Positions 36,210 to 44,499 of a stretch of DNA of 64,000 nucleotides are shown piece by piece. A program made the translations under genes and the position numbers. The stretch comes from Streptomyces sp. NBC_01335. GTDB taxonomy: Bacteria > Actinomycetota > Actinomycetes > Streptomycetales > Streptomycetaceae. A model generated the notes under the pieces. The model was not told the origin of the DNA. It saw nothing but the letters and a program-made list of their open reading frames with translations, and searched no databases. Within the stretch, counting starts at the first letter, position 1. Each line of letters begins with the position of its first letter. The DNA lies in contig NZ_CP108370.1 in NCBI RefSeq assembly GCF_035953295.1, forward strand, positions 5,496,001-5,560,000, written 5' to 3'.

Positions 36210-36866
36210 ATGAGTTCCCAGATCCGCGGTGGAACCAGATGGAAGCGCTTCGCCCTGGTCATGGTGCCGAGCGTCGTCGCCACGGCGGCGGTGGGCGTGG
36301 GGCTGGCGCAGGGCGCGCTGGCTGCTTCGTTCAGCGTTTCGGGGCAGGACTTCAAGGTCACTGCATCAGAGCTCAACGGTGACAACTTCATCCAGTACGG
36401 GAACGTGGCCAGCGGTGACGTGGGTAATCACCCGGTCGCCGTCTCCGGCTTCAGCCACGCGACGATCACGAACATGTGCCAGTCGGTCGTGACGCCCAAC
36501 CTGCCGTTCGGCCTCGGCACGTGGACGCTGAAGCTGAAGGCCGGGACCGACGTCAAGAACCCGGTCGTCGCGGAAAACCTGTACCTGGACGTCTCCCAGC
36601 TCGACGCCGACGCCACGTTCACCAACATCGACATCGGTGTCGCGGCGAAGGATCTCGGCAAGGAGACCAACTTCGGCGTTCAGCCCGGCACTGGCGCCCT
36701 CGACGGAGCCAAGGCATACGGCTTCGGCCAGCGCGCCCAGAAGGCAGTGCTCACCGACGTCGAGCAGAGGGCCTGGGCCACCACAGCCGGCACCTTCAAG
36801 CTGACGGACCTGAGTCTGCGTCTGAACAACAACGCTGACGAGTGCCAACTCCCTCCGAAGAAGTAG
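36210..36866 (+). CDS. DUF6230-family exported protein
   Basis: A 218-residue protein with a basic start and one hydrophobic segment (about 14-38, ALVMVPSVVATAAVGVGLAQ). This is a signal peptide or anchor ending near ALAASF. The mature part is predicted beta-rich and rather acidic, with two Cys (in TNMCQSVV and DECQLPP). The AAGGAGGA ribosome-binding site 7 nt before the ATG is among the strongest in the window, suggesting high expression. It is followed by a DUF6114 membrane protein, the usual partner in Streptomyces. Function is unknown; the codons are slightly less GC-biased than in neighbours. Confidence 0.85.
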   Translation: MSSQIRGGTRWKRFALVMVPSVVATAAVGVGLAQGALAASFSVSGQDFKVTASELNGDNFIQYGNVASGDVGNHPVAVSGFSHATITNMCQSVVTPNLPFGLGTWTLKLKAGTDVKNPVVAENLYLDVSQLDADATFTNIDIGVAAKDLGKETNFGVQPGTGALDGAKAYGFGQRAQKAVLTDVEQRAWATTAGTFKLTDLSLRLNNNADECQLPPKK

Positions 36867-36963
36867 CGGGCATTTCGTTCGGACGGCCGGGGGCTTCGAT
36901 GAGGGCCCCGGCCGCCCACCCTCCCTTTCTCACAGCAACACCGGTTCCAGGGAGCTGTTTTCC

Positions 36964-37584
36964 ATGAGCCCCGAGTCCACAGGGCAGAACGAGCACTACC
37001 TCACCGTCTCCCGGCGGGGATTCCGCACCTGGCGGGGTAACAGGCCTTTCTGGGCCGGCCTGTTCACCATGGCGGGCGGTGTACCCATTGCATACTTCCC
37101 GTACGCCAACATGCACCTGGGTAACATCACGCTGGCGATGTCCACCACGGCCGGTGCCGGCTCGCTGATCATCGGGGTCCTGCTCATCACGCTGGGCCTG
37201 ACGATGTGGTTCCACCACATCGTCCGGGTGTTCGCCGGCGTCGCAGCGATCCTGCTCGCACTGATCTCCATACCCATCGCCAATATCGGCGGCTTCATCA
37301 TAGGTTTCGTTCTCGCGATGCTTGGGGGCGCGCTCTCCGTCTCCTGGGCCCCGGGCCGGCCGGCGGAAGACGCCGAGCCCGCCGAGAACCCGGCCGGGGT
37401 CGACGAGTCTGTCTCTGACCCGGCTGCACCGGTTGACTACGACACCGAAAAGCCCGTCTTCGTGAGCGGCCTGCCCGCACCCGAATTTCACGGCGGCGCC
37501 GCCTACCCGGCTCAGCAGCTCACCGGCTTCGACTCGATGAGGGACGCGGACGCCGACGCGGACGGCGGGAGGCACCGTGCGTGA
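36964..37584 (+). CDS. DUF6114-family membrane protein
   Basis: A 206-residue protein with four hydrophobic segments between about residues 28 and 128 (FWAGLFTMAGGVPIAYF, ITLAMSTTAGAGSLIIGVLL, IVRVFAGVAAILLALISIPI, IGGFIIGFVLAMLGGALSV). These are followed by a 75-residue polar, acidic cytoplasmic or external tail. The ATG has GGGAG at 9-10 nt. Its 3' end overlaps the next gene by 8 bases. DUF6114 and DUF6230 proteins recur as a pair and probably act together in the envelope, but no function is established to my knowledge. Confidence 0.85.
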   Translation: MSPESTGQNEHYLTVSRRGFRTWRGNRPFWAGLFTMAGGVPIAYFPYANMHLGNITLAMSTTAGAGSLIIGVLLITLGLTMWFHHIVRVFAGVAAILLALISIPIANIGGFIIGFVLAMLGGALSVSWAPGRPAEDAEPAENPAGVDESVSDPAAPVDYDTEKPVFVSGLPAPEFHGGAAYPAQQLTGFDSMRDADADADGGRHRA

Positions 37585-38953
37585 GGACGGGTACTCCGAC
37601 GTCTTCGCGGGCGAAGCCGCCCGCGAGCGGAGAGGCCCGCGTCACGCGGCTCCCCGCAAGTCGCTGCTGATGAAGCTCAATCTGCCGTCCGGGAAGAAGG
37701 CGTTCGCGCTCGCCGCGATGCCGACGGCGGTCTTCGTGGGCATGAGCCTCACGCCCAAGCTCGCCATGGCGGACGACGCCTCGGACATCCCGTACGCGCC
37801 CGGCCCGTGCGTCACCCGGTCCGACGAGCCGAGCGAGTCGCCCGAGCCGTCGACGTCCGCCTCGTCGTCCCCCTCGGCCTCCGCCTCCGACTCCGCTTCG
37901 GCGGGCAAGGACGAGGACGCGGGTACGGACAAGGGCGAGGACTCCGGCCCCACGCCGACCACGACCCCGTCCCCGTCGGCGACCTCGGACACCCCCACCG
38001 CCGACGACACCGCGACGGACACCGCAGGCGTCGCTGCCGGGGCGAAGCCCACCGCCGAGCCCACACCCACCGCGACGAAGAGCACCAACCCGCTCGACCC
38101 GCTGGGTGTCGGCGACGCGATCAAGGACTTCTTCGACAGCCTCGACCCGAACAAGGCCACTCCGACCCCGACCCCGAGCGCCACCACCGAGGCGCCGAAG
38201 GCCGAGGGGACCGCCGGGTCCGGTACCTCGGCCACGGAGAAGCCGGCCGCGAGATCCGCGACCGACGCCGCGAAGGACGCCGACACCGCGAAGGACGCCG
38301 ACACCGCGAAGGACGAGGCAGCGGCCAAGGCCGAGAAGACCGCCGAGGAGATCCGCGCGGCGGCGGCCGAGGCGGGGCAGAAGGTCGAGGAGCTGGACGA
38401 GAGCGCCAAGGGCCTCGACGCGAAGAAGGACGAGGACATCCCGGACGGCGCCAAGCAGCCGTTCCCGTGCCCGACCGAGGACCCGGAGGCCCTCGCGGCG
38501 GCCGAGCTGGAGCCGGGCGTCCCCCTGCTCCCGACCGATCCGTGGCTCCTGGAGTCCTCGCTGCTCACCCTCTCGGGGCTGGACTACGCGGGCATCGTGG
38601 AGGTGAAGACGGCGGACGGCACGGTCAAGAAGGTGCTGAAGTTCACCGCCGACTCCATCGACATCAGGGACCTGCACCAGACGGCGGTGGGCCCGGACGG
38701 CACCACCATGCACGTCCAGGCGCGCGACGGCTCCACGTCCACCATCCGCGGCGGCAAGGTGACGATGTACACGGAGGAGCTGAAGGGCAACCTCTTCGGC
38801 ATCATCCCGATCACCTTCAGCCCCACCTCGCCGCCCCCGATCAACGTGCCCTTCGCGTTCTTCACGAACGTCAAGGTCACCCAGGCCGGCCAGTTCGGCG
38901 GTTCGCTCACCGTGCCCGGCCTGCACAACTACCTCACCAAGAACGGCGGCTGA
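37577..38953 (+). CDS. Large exported protein with Ser/Thr/Pro/Ala-rich linker
   Basis: A 458-residue protein from a GTG with GGGAGG 4 nt upstream. An internal hydrophobic segment near residues 43-68 (KAFALAAMPTAVFVGMSLTP) ends in ALA-like KLAMADD, consistent with a signal peptide behind a long N-region. About 200 residues of Ser/Thr/Pro/Ala/Asp-rich low complexity follow, including tandem KDADTAKDADTAKDE repeats and a KAEKTAEEIRAAAAEAGQKV helix. The C-terminal 140 residues form a compact, beta-rich domain (VEVKTADGTVKKVLKFTADS ... NVKVTQAGQFGGSLTVPG) of unknown function. It completes the DUF6230-DUF6114 operon. Confidence 0.8.
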   Translation: MREDGYSDVFAGEAARERRGPRHAAPRKSLLMKLNLPSGKKAFALAAMPTAVFVGMSLTPKLAMADDASDIPYAPGPCVTRSDEPSESPEPSTSASSSPSASASDSASAGKDEDAGTDKGEDSGPTPTTTPSPSATSDTPTADDTATDTAGVAAGAKPTAEPTPTATKSTNPLDPLGVGDAIKDFFDSLDPNKATPTPTPSATTEAPKAEGTAGSGTSATEKPAARSATDAAKDADTAKDADTAKDEAAAKAEKTAEEIRAAAAEAGQKVEELDESAKGLDAKKDEDIPDGAKQPFPCPTEDPEALAAAELEPGVPLLPTDPWLLESSLLTLSGLDYAGIVEVKTADGTVKKVLKFTADSIDIRDLHQTAVGPDGTTMHVQARDGSTSTIRGGKVTMYTEELKGNLFGIIPITFSPTSPPPINVPFAFFTNVKVTQAGQFGGSLTVPGLHNYLTKNGG

Positions 38954-38995
38954 CCTCTCCGCCGCACCCCAGACCAGTCCGGGAGCCGCACAACA

Positions 38996-39038
38996 CCTGT
39001 GGCCCGCAGCCCTGTTGCTCAGGGGTGCGGGCCGCAGG
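38996..39038 (+). terminator. Terminator of the DUF6230/DUF6114 operon
   Basis: An 18-bp stem (38996-39013 with 39021-39038, one G-U pair and one mismatch) encloses the loop GTTGCTC, 42 bases after the stop codon. Confidence 0.75.
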
Positions 39039-39070
39039 CGTGTCCGCGCCCGCCTTCCCCGTACGACGGA

Positions 39071-39123
39071 ACGGCCGTGGGCCGCACACCCGGCTCTCGC
39101 CGAAGTGTGCGGCCCACGGCCGT
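39071..39123 (-). terminator. Terminator of pyk
   Basis: A perfect 19-bp stem ACGGCCGTGGGCCGCACAC (39071-39089) pairs with 39105-39123 around a 15-nt loop, starting 23 bases after the pyk stop on the minus strand. Two separate hairpins thus insulate these convergent units. Confidence 0.85.
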
Positions 39124-39146
39124 CGTTCCGCCGGTGGCGTGCGCCG

Positions 39147-40577
39147 TCAGGCGCGGTCGCGACCGCCCACGTGGTGGACGTGCACCATGTTGGTGGTGCC
39201 GGGGATGCCGGGGGGCGAACCGGCGGTGATGATCATCGTGTCGCCCTCGTTGTAGCGGCCGAGCTTCAGCAGCTCGGCGTCGACCATGTCGACCATCGCG
39301 TCGGTGGTCTCCACGTGCGGCACGACGTGGGCCTCGACGCCCCAGCTCAGGGTGAGCTGGTTGCGGGTGGACTCGTCCGTGGTGAAGGCGAGCACCGGCT
39401 GCGCGGCGCGGTAGCGGGACAGGCGGCGGGCGGTGTCACCGGACTGGGTGAACGCTACCAGCGCCTTGCCGTCCAGGAAGTCCGCGATCTCGGCGGCGGC
39501 GCGGGCGACCGCACCACCCTGGGTGCGCGGCTTCTTGCCCGGGACGAGCGGCTGGAGGCCCTTGGAGAGGAGCTCCTCCTCGGCGGCGACGACGATCTTC
39601 GCCATCGTCTTGACCGTCTCGATCGGGTACGCGCCGACCGAGGACTCGGCGGACAGCATGACCGCGTCCGCACCGTCCAGGATCGCGTTGGCGACGTCGG
39701 ACGCCTCGGCGCGCGTCGGACGGGAGTTGGTGATCATCGACTCCATCATCTGGGTCGCCACGATCACCGGCTTGGCGTTGCGCCGGCAGAGCTCCACCAG
39801 GCGCTTCTGCACCATCGGGACCTTCTCCAGCGGGTACTCGACGGCGAGGTCGCCACGGGCCACCATCACACCGTCGAACGCCAGGACGACGCCCTCCATG
39901 TGCTCGACCGCCTGCGGCTTCTCCACCTTGGCGATGACGGGGACCCGGCGGCCCTCCTCGTCCATCACCTTGTGGACGTCCTTGACGTCCTCGGCGTCAC
40001 GGACGAAGGAGAGGGCGACCATGTCGCAGCCCATCCGCAGGGCGAACCGGAGGTCGTCCACGTCCTTCTCGGACAGGGCGGGGACGTTGACCGCCGCGCC
40101 GGGCAGGTTGATGCCCTTGTGGTCGGAGATGACACCGCCCTCGATGACGATGGTCTTGACCCGGGGGCCCTCGACCGAGACGACCTTCAGCTCGACGTTG
40201 CCGTCGTTGATGAGGATCGGGTCGCCCTTGGCGACGTCGCCCGGCAGACCCTTGTAGGTCGTGCCGCAGATCGACTTGTCGCCGGGGACGTCCTCGGCTG
40301 TGATGGTGAACTCGTCACCGCGGACCAGCTCGACGGGGCCCTCGGCGAACTTCGCGAGGCGGATCTTCGGGCCCTGGAGGTCGGCGAGCACGCCCACCGC
40401 CCGCCCGGTCTCGGCGGCAGCCTTGCGGACACGGTCGTACCGGCCCTGGTGCTCTTCGTGGGTGCCGTGGCTGAAGTTGAATCGGGCCACGCTCATGCCG
40501 GCCTCGATCAGAGCGACCAGCTTCTCGTGGGAGTCGACGGCGGGACCGAGGGTGCAGACGATTTTGGAACGGCGCAT
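39147..40577 (-). CDS. pyk: Pyruvate kinase
   Basis: Final glycolytic step, phosphoenolpyruvate plus ADP to pyruvate plus ATP. The 476 residues begin MRRSKIVCTLGPAVDS. Active-site features are FNFSHGTHEEH, FDGVMVARGDLAVEYPLEKV (Mg/PEP loop) and TQMMESMITNSRPTRAE. The C-terminal allosteric domain ends with a short basic tail after GTTNMVHVHHVGG. TAGGAT ends 7 nt before the ATG and no Shine-Dalgarno sequence is visible, so it may be leaderless. A CGGAATATTCCG palindrome lies 30 bases upstream. By position it is the second S. coelicolor pyruvate kinase (SCO5423, from memory), next to ackA-pta and pfkA. Confidence 0.95.
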   Translation of the reverse strand: MRRSKIVCTLGPAVDSHEKLVALIEAGMSVARFNFSHGTHEEHQGRYDRVRKAAAETGRAVGVLADLQGPKIRLAKFAEGPVELVRGDEFTITAEDVPGDKSICGTTYKGLPGDVAKGDPILINDGNVELKVVSVEGPRVKTIVIEGGVISDHKGINLPGAAVNVPALSEKDVDDLRFALRMGCDMVALSFVRDAEDVKDVHKVMDEEGRRVPVIAKVEKPQAVEHMEGVVLAFDGVMVARGDLAVEYPLEKVPMVQKRLVELCRRNAKPVIVATQMMESMITNSRPTRAEASDVANAILDGADAVMLSAESSVGAYPIETVKTMAKIVVAAEEELLSKGLQPLVPGKKPRTQGGAVARAAAEIADFLDGKALVAFTQSGDTARRLSRYRAAQPVLAFTTDESTRNQLTLSWGVEAHVVPHVETTDAMVDMVDAELLKLGRYNEGDTMIITAGSPPGIPGTTNMVHVHHVGGRDRA

Positions 40578-40606
40578 GGGGCGGATCCTATCGGTTTGTT
40601 TCACTG

Positions 40607-40618
40607 CGGAATATTCCG
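40607..40618. promoter_or_regulatory. Palindrome CGGAATATTCCG in the pyk promoter region
   Basis: A perfect 12-bp palindrome with an AT core in otherwise GC-rich DNA, 17 bases upstream of the likely -10 (TAGGAT) of pyk. It overlaps where the -35 would be, so a regulator bound there could block or assist RNA polymerase. Confidence 0.45.
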
Positions 40619-40665
40619 TCTGGTGGAAAGTACAAAGGGGCGTGGGGGTGCTCAGTTGTCGGCCT

Positions 40666-41994
40666 CTACGGGTGCGTCGCCCCGGCCTCCTCGGGCCTGG
40701 TGCCGCTTCCGTCGCCGCCGTCCCCGGCGGCCCGTCCGACCAGCGCGAACGTCTGTCCGGCGATCTCCAGTTCCTCGTCCGTCGGGACCACGGCGACCGC
40801 GACCCGGGCGTACTCGGGGGAGATCAGCCGGGGCTGGGGCGACCGTACGGCGTTCAGAGCGCCGTCCACCGCCATGCCCAGCTCCTCCAGACCGGCGATG
40901 GCCGCCTCCCGTACCGGGGCCGAGTTCTCGCCGACCCCCGCCGTGAAGGCCACCGCGTCCACCCGGCCGAGGACGGCCGTGTAGGCGCCGATGTACTTCT
41001 TCAGCCGGTGGATGTAGATGTCGAAGGCGAGGGCGGCGCGCTCGTCGCCCTCGTCCACGCGGCGGCGGATCTCTCGCATGTCGTTGTCGCCGCAGAGGCC
41101 GACCAGACCGCTCTTCTTGTTGAGCAGCTCGTCGATCTCGTCCGCCGACATCCCCGCCACCCGCTTCAGGTGGAAGGTGACCGCCGGGTCGATGTCCCCG
41201 GAGCGGGTCCCCATGACGAGGCCCTCCAGCGGGGTCAGGCCCATCGAGGTGTCCACGCACCGCCCGCCCGCCACGGCGGACGCCGAGGCGCCGTTGCCGA
41301 GGTGCAGCACGATGATGTTGAGCTCCTCGACCGGCCGGCCCAGCAGCTTCGCCGTACGGCGCGAGACGTACGCGTGCGAGGTGCCGTGGAAGCCGTACCG
41401 GCGCACCCGGTGGGCGTCGGCGGTCTCCACGTCGATCGCGTACCGGGCCGCGTGCTCGGGCATCGTGGTGTGGAACGCGGTGTCGAAGACCGCGACCTGC
41501 GGCAGGTCCGGCCGCAGTTCCTGGGCCGTACGGATGCCGGTGATGTTCGCCGGGTTGTGCAGCGGGGCGACCGGCACCAGCCGCTCGATCTCCTTGAGCA
41601 CGTCGTCGGTGACCACGGTCGGCTCGGTGAACCGGAGCCCGCCGTGCACCACCCGGTGCCCGATCGCGGCCAGCTCGGGGGAGTCCAGGCCCAGCCCGTC
41701 GGCCGCCAGCTCCTCGGCCGCGGCCTTCAGGGCCGCCGAGTGGTCGGCGATCCGGCCGTTGCGCTCACGGGCCTCGCCGCCCTCGCCCGGACGCGGGGTG
41801 TGCACCAGGCGGGACGTTTCCTCACCGATGCGCTCCACCAGCCCGGAGGCGAGCCGGGAGTGGTCGCGCATGTCCAGCAGCTGGTACTTCACCGACGAGG
41901 AGCCGGAGTTGAGCACGAGCACCCGGTGCGCGCCGGAGGGCGCGGCACCCGCCCCGCCCTGCCCGGTCGTCGCGTCGGTCGTCGTGTGGGTCAT
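40666..41994 (-). CDS. ackA: Acetate kinase
   Basis: Converts acetyl phosphate and ADP to acetate and ATP. The 442 residues include a 20-residue Thr/Gly/Ala-rich N-terminal extension before VLVLNSGSSSVKYQLLDM. Further signatures are GHRVVHGG, VFDTAFHTTMPEHAARYAI (catalytic Asp/Arg region), YGFHGTSHAYVS, HLGNGASASAV, GTRSGDIDPA and FTAGVGENS. The ATG at 41994 lies 5 bases after the pta stop codon, so the two are one transcript. The enzyme's C-terminal 20 residues are low complexity. Confidence 0.95.
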   Translation of the reverse strand: MTHTTTDATTGQGGAGAAPSGAHRVLVLNSGSSSVKYQLLDMRDHSRLASGLVERIGEETSRLVHTPRPGEGGEARERNGRIADHSAALKAAAEELAADGLGLDSPELAAIGHRVVHGGLRFTEPTVVTDDVLKEIERLVPVAPLHNPANITGIRTAQELRPDLPQVAVFDTAFHTTMPEHAARYAIDVETADAHRVRRYGFHGTSHAYVSRRTAKLLGRPVEELNIIVLHLGNGASASAVAGGRCVDTSMGLTPLEGLVMGTRSGDIDPAVTFHLKRVAGMSADEIDELLNKKSGLVGLCGDNDMREIRRRVDEGDERAALAFDIYIHRLKKYIGAYTAVLGRVDAVAFTAGVGENSAPVREAAIAGLEELGMAVDGALNAVRSPQPRLISPEYARVAVAVVPTDEELEIAGQTFALVGRAAGDGGDGSGTRPEEAGATHP

Positions 41995-41999
41995 GCGGG

Positions 42000-44072
42000 T
42001 CACTCCTCGCCCTGCGCCTGGATGGCTGTAATGGCCACGGTGTTGACGATGTCCTGGACCAGGGCGCCGCGCGACAGGTCGTTGACCGGCTTGCGCAGCC
42101 CCTGGAGCACCGGACCCACCGCGACCGCGTTCGCCGAGCGCTGTACGGCCTTGTAGGTGTTGTTCCCGGTGTTGAGGTCCGGGAAGATCAGCACGGTGGC
42201 ACGGCCCGCCACCGGGGACTCGGGCATCTTCGTCGCCGCGACGGTCGGCTCGACCGCCGCGTCGTACTGGATCGGGCCCTCGATGAGCAGGTCGGGCCGT
42301 GCCGAGCGGACCCGGTCCGTCGCCTCCCGCACCTTCTCGACGTCCGCGCCGGAACCCGAGGTCCCGGTCGAGTACGACAGCATCGCGATCCGCGGGTCCA
42401 CCCCGAAACGGGCCGCCGTCGCCGCCGACTGGACCGCGATGTCCGAGAGCTGCTCGGCGTCCGGGTCCGGGTTGACCGCGCAGTCGCCGTACACCAGCAC
42501 CTTGTCGGCGAGGCACATGAAGAAGACCGAGGAGACGATGCGCGCGTCCGGCTTCGTCTTGATGATCTCGAAGGCCGGCCGGATGGTCGCCGCCGTGGAG
42601 TGCACGGAACCGGAGACCATGCCGTGCGCCAGGCCCTCCTGGACCATCAGCGTGCCGAAGTAGTTCACGTCGGAGACCACGTCGTACGCCAGCTCCACCG
42701 TCACTCCGCGGTGCGCGCGCAGTTGGGCGTACCGCTCCGCGAAGGCCTGCCGCAGTTCGGAGGTCTGGGGGTCGATGAGCTGGGTGTCCGCGAGGTCGAT
42801 GCCGAGGTCGGCCGCCTTCTTGCGGATCAGGTCCACGTCGCCGAGGAGCGTCAGCTCGCACACGTCGCGGCGGAGCAGCACGTCCGCGGCGCGCAGCACG
42901 CGCTCCTCGGAACCCTCCGGCAGCACCACCCGGCGCCGGTCGGCGCGCGCCTGCTCCAGCAGGTCGTGCTCGAACATCATCGGCGTGACGCGTCCGGTAC
43001 GGGCCACCGAGACCCGTTCGAGGAGCGCCGCGGTGTCCACATGGCGCTCGAACAGGCCGAGCGCGGTCTCCGCCTTGCGGGGCGTGGCCGCGTTCAGCTT
43101 GCCTTCGAGGGCGAAGAGTTCGCCGGCGGTGGGGAAGGAACCCCCCGGAACCGAGATCACCGGGGTGCCGGGCGCGAGCCGGGCCGCCAGCTGGAGGATC
43201 TCCTCGCCGGGACGCTCGTCCAGCGTCAGCAGCACCCCCGCGATGGGCGGGGTGCCGGCGCTGTGCGCGGCGAGCGAACCCACCACCAGGTCGGCCCGGT
43301 CGCCCGGGGTGACGACCATGCAGCCGGGCGTCAGCGCCTTCAGGACCCTCGGCAGCATCGCCCCGCCGAACACGAAGTCCAGCGCGTCCCGCGCGAGCCC
43401 CGCGTCGTCGCCGAGCAGCACCGTGCCGCCCAGCGCGGCGGTGACCTGCGCGACCGTGGGCGCCGAGAGGGCCGGATCGTCCGGCAGTACGTAGACCGGG
43501 ACGGTCAGCCGCTCCACGATGCGCTCGGCGAGCGTGTCCCGGTCCTCGGGCGCGACCCGGTTGACCACCATCGCCAGCACGTCGCAGCCGAGCCCGGCGT
43601 AGGCGCGGTAGGCGTTGTGGGTCTCGGCCCGCACCGACTCGGCGGGCTGGTCCTTGCCGCCGACCACCGTGATGACGGAGGCCCCGAACTCGTTGGCGAG
43701 GCGGGCGTTGAGCGCCAGCTCGTCGGGGAGCTGGGTCTCCGCGTAGTCGGTGCCGAGCACCAGCACCACCTCGTACGCGCGCGCGACCTGGTGGAAGCGC
43801 TCGACGAGCCGGGAGACGAGTTCGTCGGTACCCTGTTCCGCCTGGACCGCCGACGCCTCGTGGTAGTCGAGGCCGTAGACGGTCTCCGGGCTCTGGGAGA
43901 GCCGGTAGCGGGCGCGCAGCAACTCGAACAGCCGGTCGGGACCGTCGTGGACCAGCGGCCGGAAGACGCCGACGCGGTCCACCTGCCGTGTCAGTAGCTC
44001 CATGACCCCGAGTTCGACGACCTGACGGCCGTCCCCCCGGTCGATCCCGGTCACGTACACGCTGCGCGTCAC
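42000..44072 (-). CDS. pta: Phosphate acetyltransferase, long form with DRTGG domain
   Basis: Interconverts acetyl-CoA and acetyl phosphate. The 690 residues comprise an N-terminal BioD-like P-loop-fold domain (1-200, SVYVTGIDRGDGRQVVELG), a central DRTGG regulatory domain (about 215-330, with GDRADLVVGSLAAH), and the C-terminal catalytic PTA domain (about 365-690) with LPEGSEERVLRAAD, GTLMVQEGLAHGMVSGSVHS, LSYSTGTSGSG and FPDLNTGNNTYKAVQRSA. The GTG start at 44072 has GGGAGA 6 nt upstream; longer in-frame sequence upstream is non-coding. It is translated just ahead of ackA and divergent from pfkA. Confidence 0.95.
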   Translation of the reverse strand: MTRSVYVTGIDRGDGRQVVELGVMELLTRQVDRVGVFRPLVHDGPDRLFELLRARYRLSQSPETVYGLDYHEASAVQAEQGTDELVSRLVERFHQVARAYEVVLVLGTDYAETQLPDELALNARLANEFGASVITVVGGKDQPAESVRAETHNAYRAYAGLGCDVLAMVVNRVAPEDRDTLAERIVERLTVPVYVLPDDPALSAPTVAQVTAALGGTVLLGDDAGLARDALDFVFGGAMLPRVLKALTPGCMVVTPGDRADLVVGSLAAHSAGTPPIAGVLLTLDERPGEEILQLAARLAPGTPVISVPGGSFPTAGELFALEGKLNAATPRKAETALGLFERHVDTAALLERVSVARTGRVTPMMFEHDLLEQARADRRRVVLPEGSEERVLRAADVLLRRDVCELTLLGDVDLIRKKAADLGIDLADTQLIDPQTSELRQAFAERYAQLRAHRGVTVELAYDVVSDVNYFGTLMVQEGLAHGMVSGSVHSTAATIRPAFEIIKTKPDARIVSSVFFMCLADKVLVYGDCAVNPDPDAEQLSDIAVQSAATAARFGVDPRIAMLSYSTGTSGSGADVEKVREATDRVRSARPDLLIEGPIQYDAAVEPTVAATKMPESPVAGRATVLIFPDLNTGNNTYKAVQRSANAVAVGPVLQGLRKPVNDLSRGALVQDIVNTVAITAIQAQGEE

Positions 44073-44499
44073 GCGTGGTCTCCCGTCCTGATGCGGCTGT
44101 TCGCCCGATACGGGCGGTGATATCCCGGTAGGGGTGGCATTGGCTTGCATTATTTCCGACGATACCCGCGGGGGCCGCAGGGCCGCCCGCCGGAGACCCC
44201 TTCCCGTCTTTCCCGCACGGCACCGGGCCGTTGCCGGTGCCGTGCGTGTGTGCACGCGTACACCCGGGGGCATTGCTTCCCCGCCCCGGCTCCCCGGTAG
44301 CCATGAGGCCCCACGTAACGTGGGACCGGAGGCAGCTTCCGGACCTGTTACCCGGATTTTCGCCCCCTGTTCGTGCGCCGGAGCAGCCGAAAGCGCGGGG
44401 TGTACCCCTGCCGTGGGAGAATCGGGACGGCTCACGGCGCGGGGGCCGCTCACCAAGGCCCCGAACAGTCCGGTACTAGCGAGCAGGAGACAACGCACG
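44073..44499. other. Divergent pta / pfkA intergenic region (427 bases)
   Basis: It must contain both promoters. An AT-richer patch TTGGCTTGCATTATTTCCGACGA (around 44151-44173, given as TTGGCTTGCATTATTT then CCGACGA) is the most promoter-like part, and a GATATC lies at 44119-44124. A second candidate -10 near 44473 (TACTAG) could serve pfkA. No confident -35/-10 pair was fixed and no gene is seen. Confidence 0.4.

Noticed and set aside
41995..44304. Upstream in-frame extension of ackA through pta
   Set aside because: It is open only because it runs out of frame within pta; AckA begins normally at 41994 directly after the pta stop.
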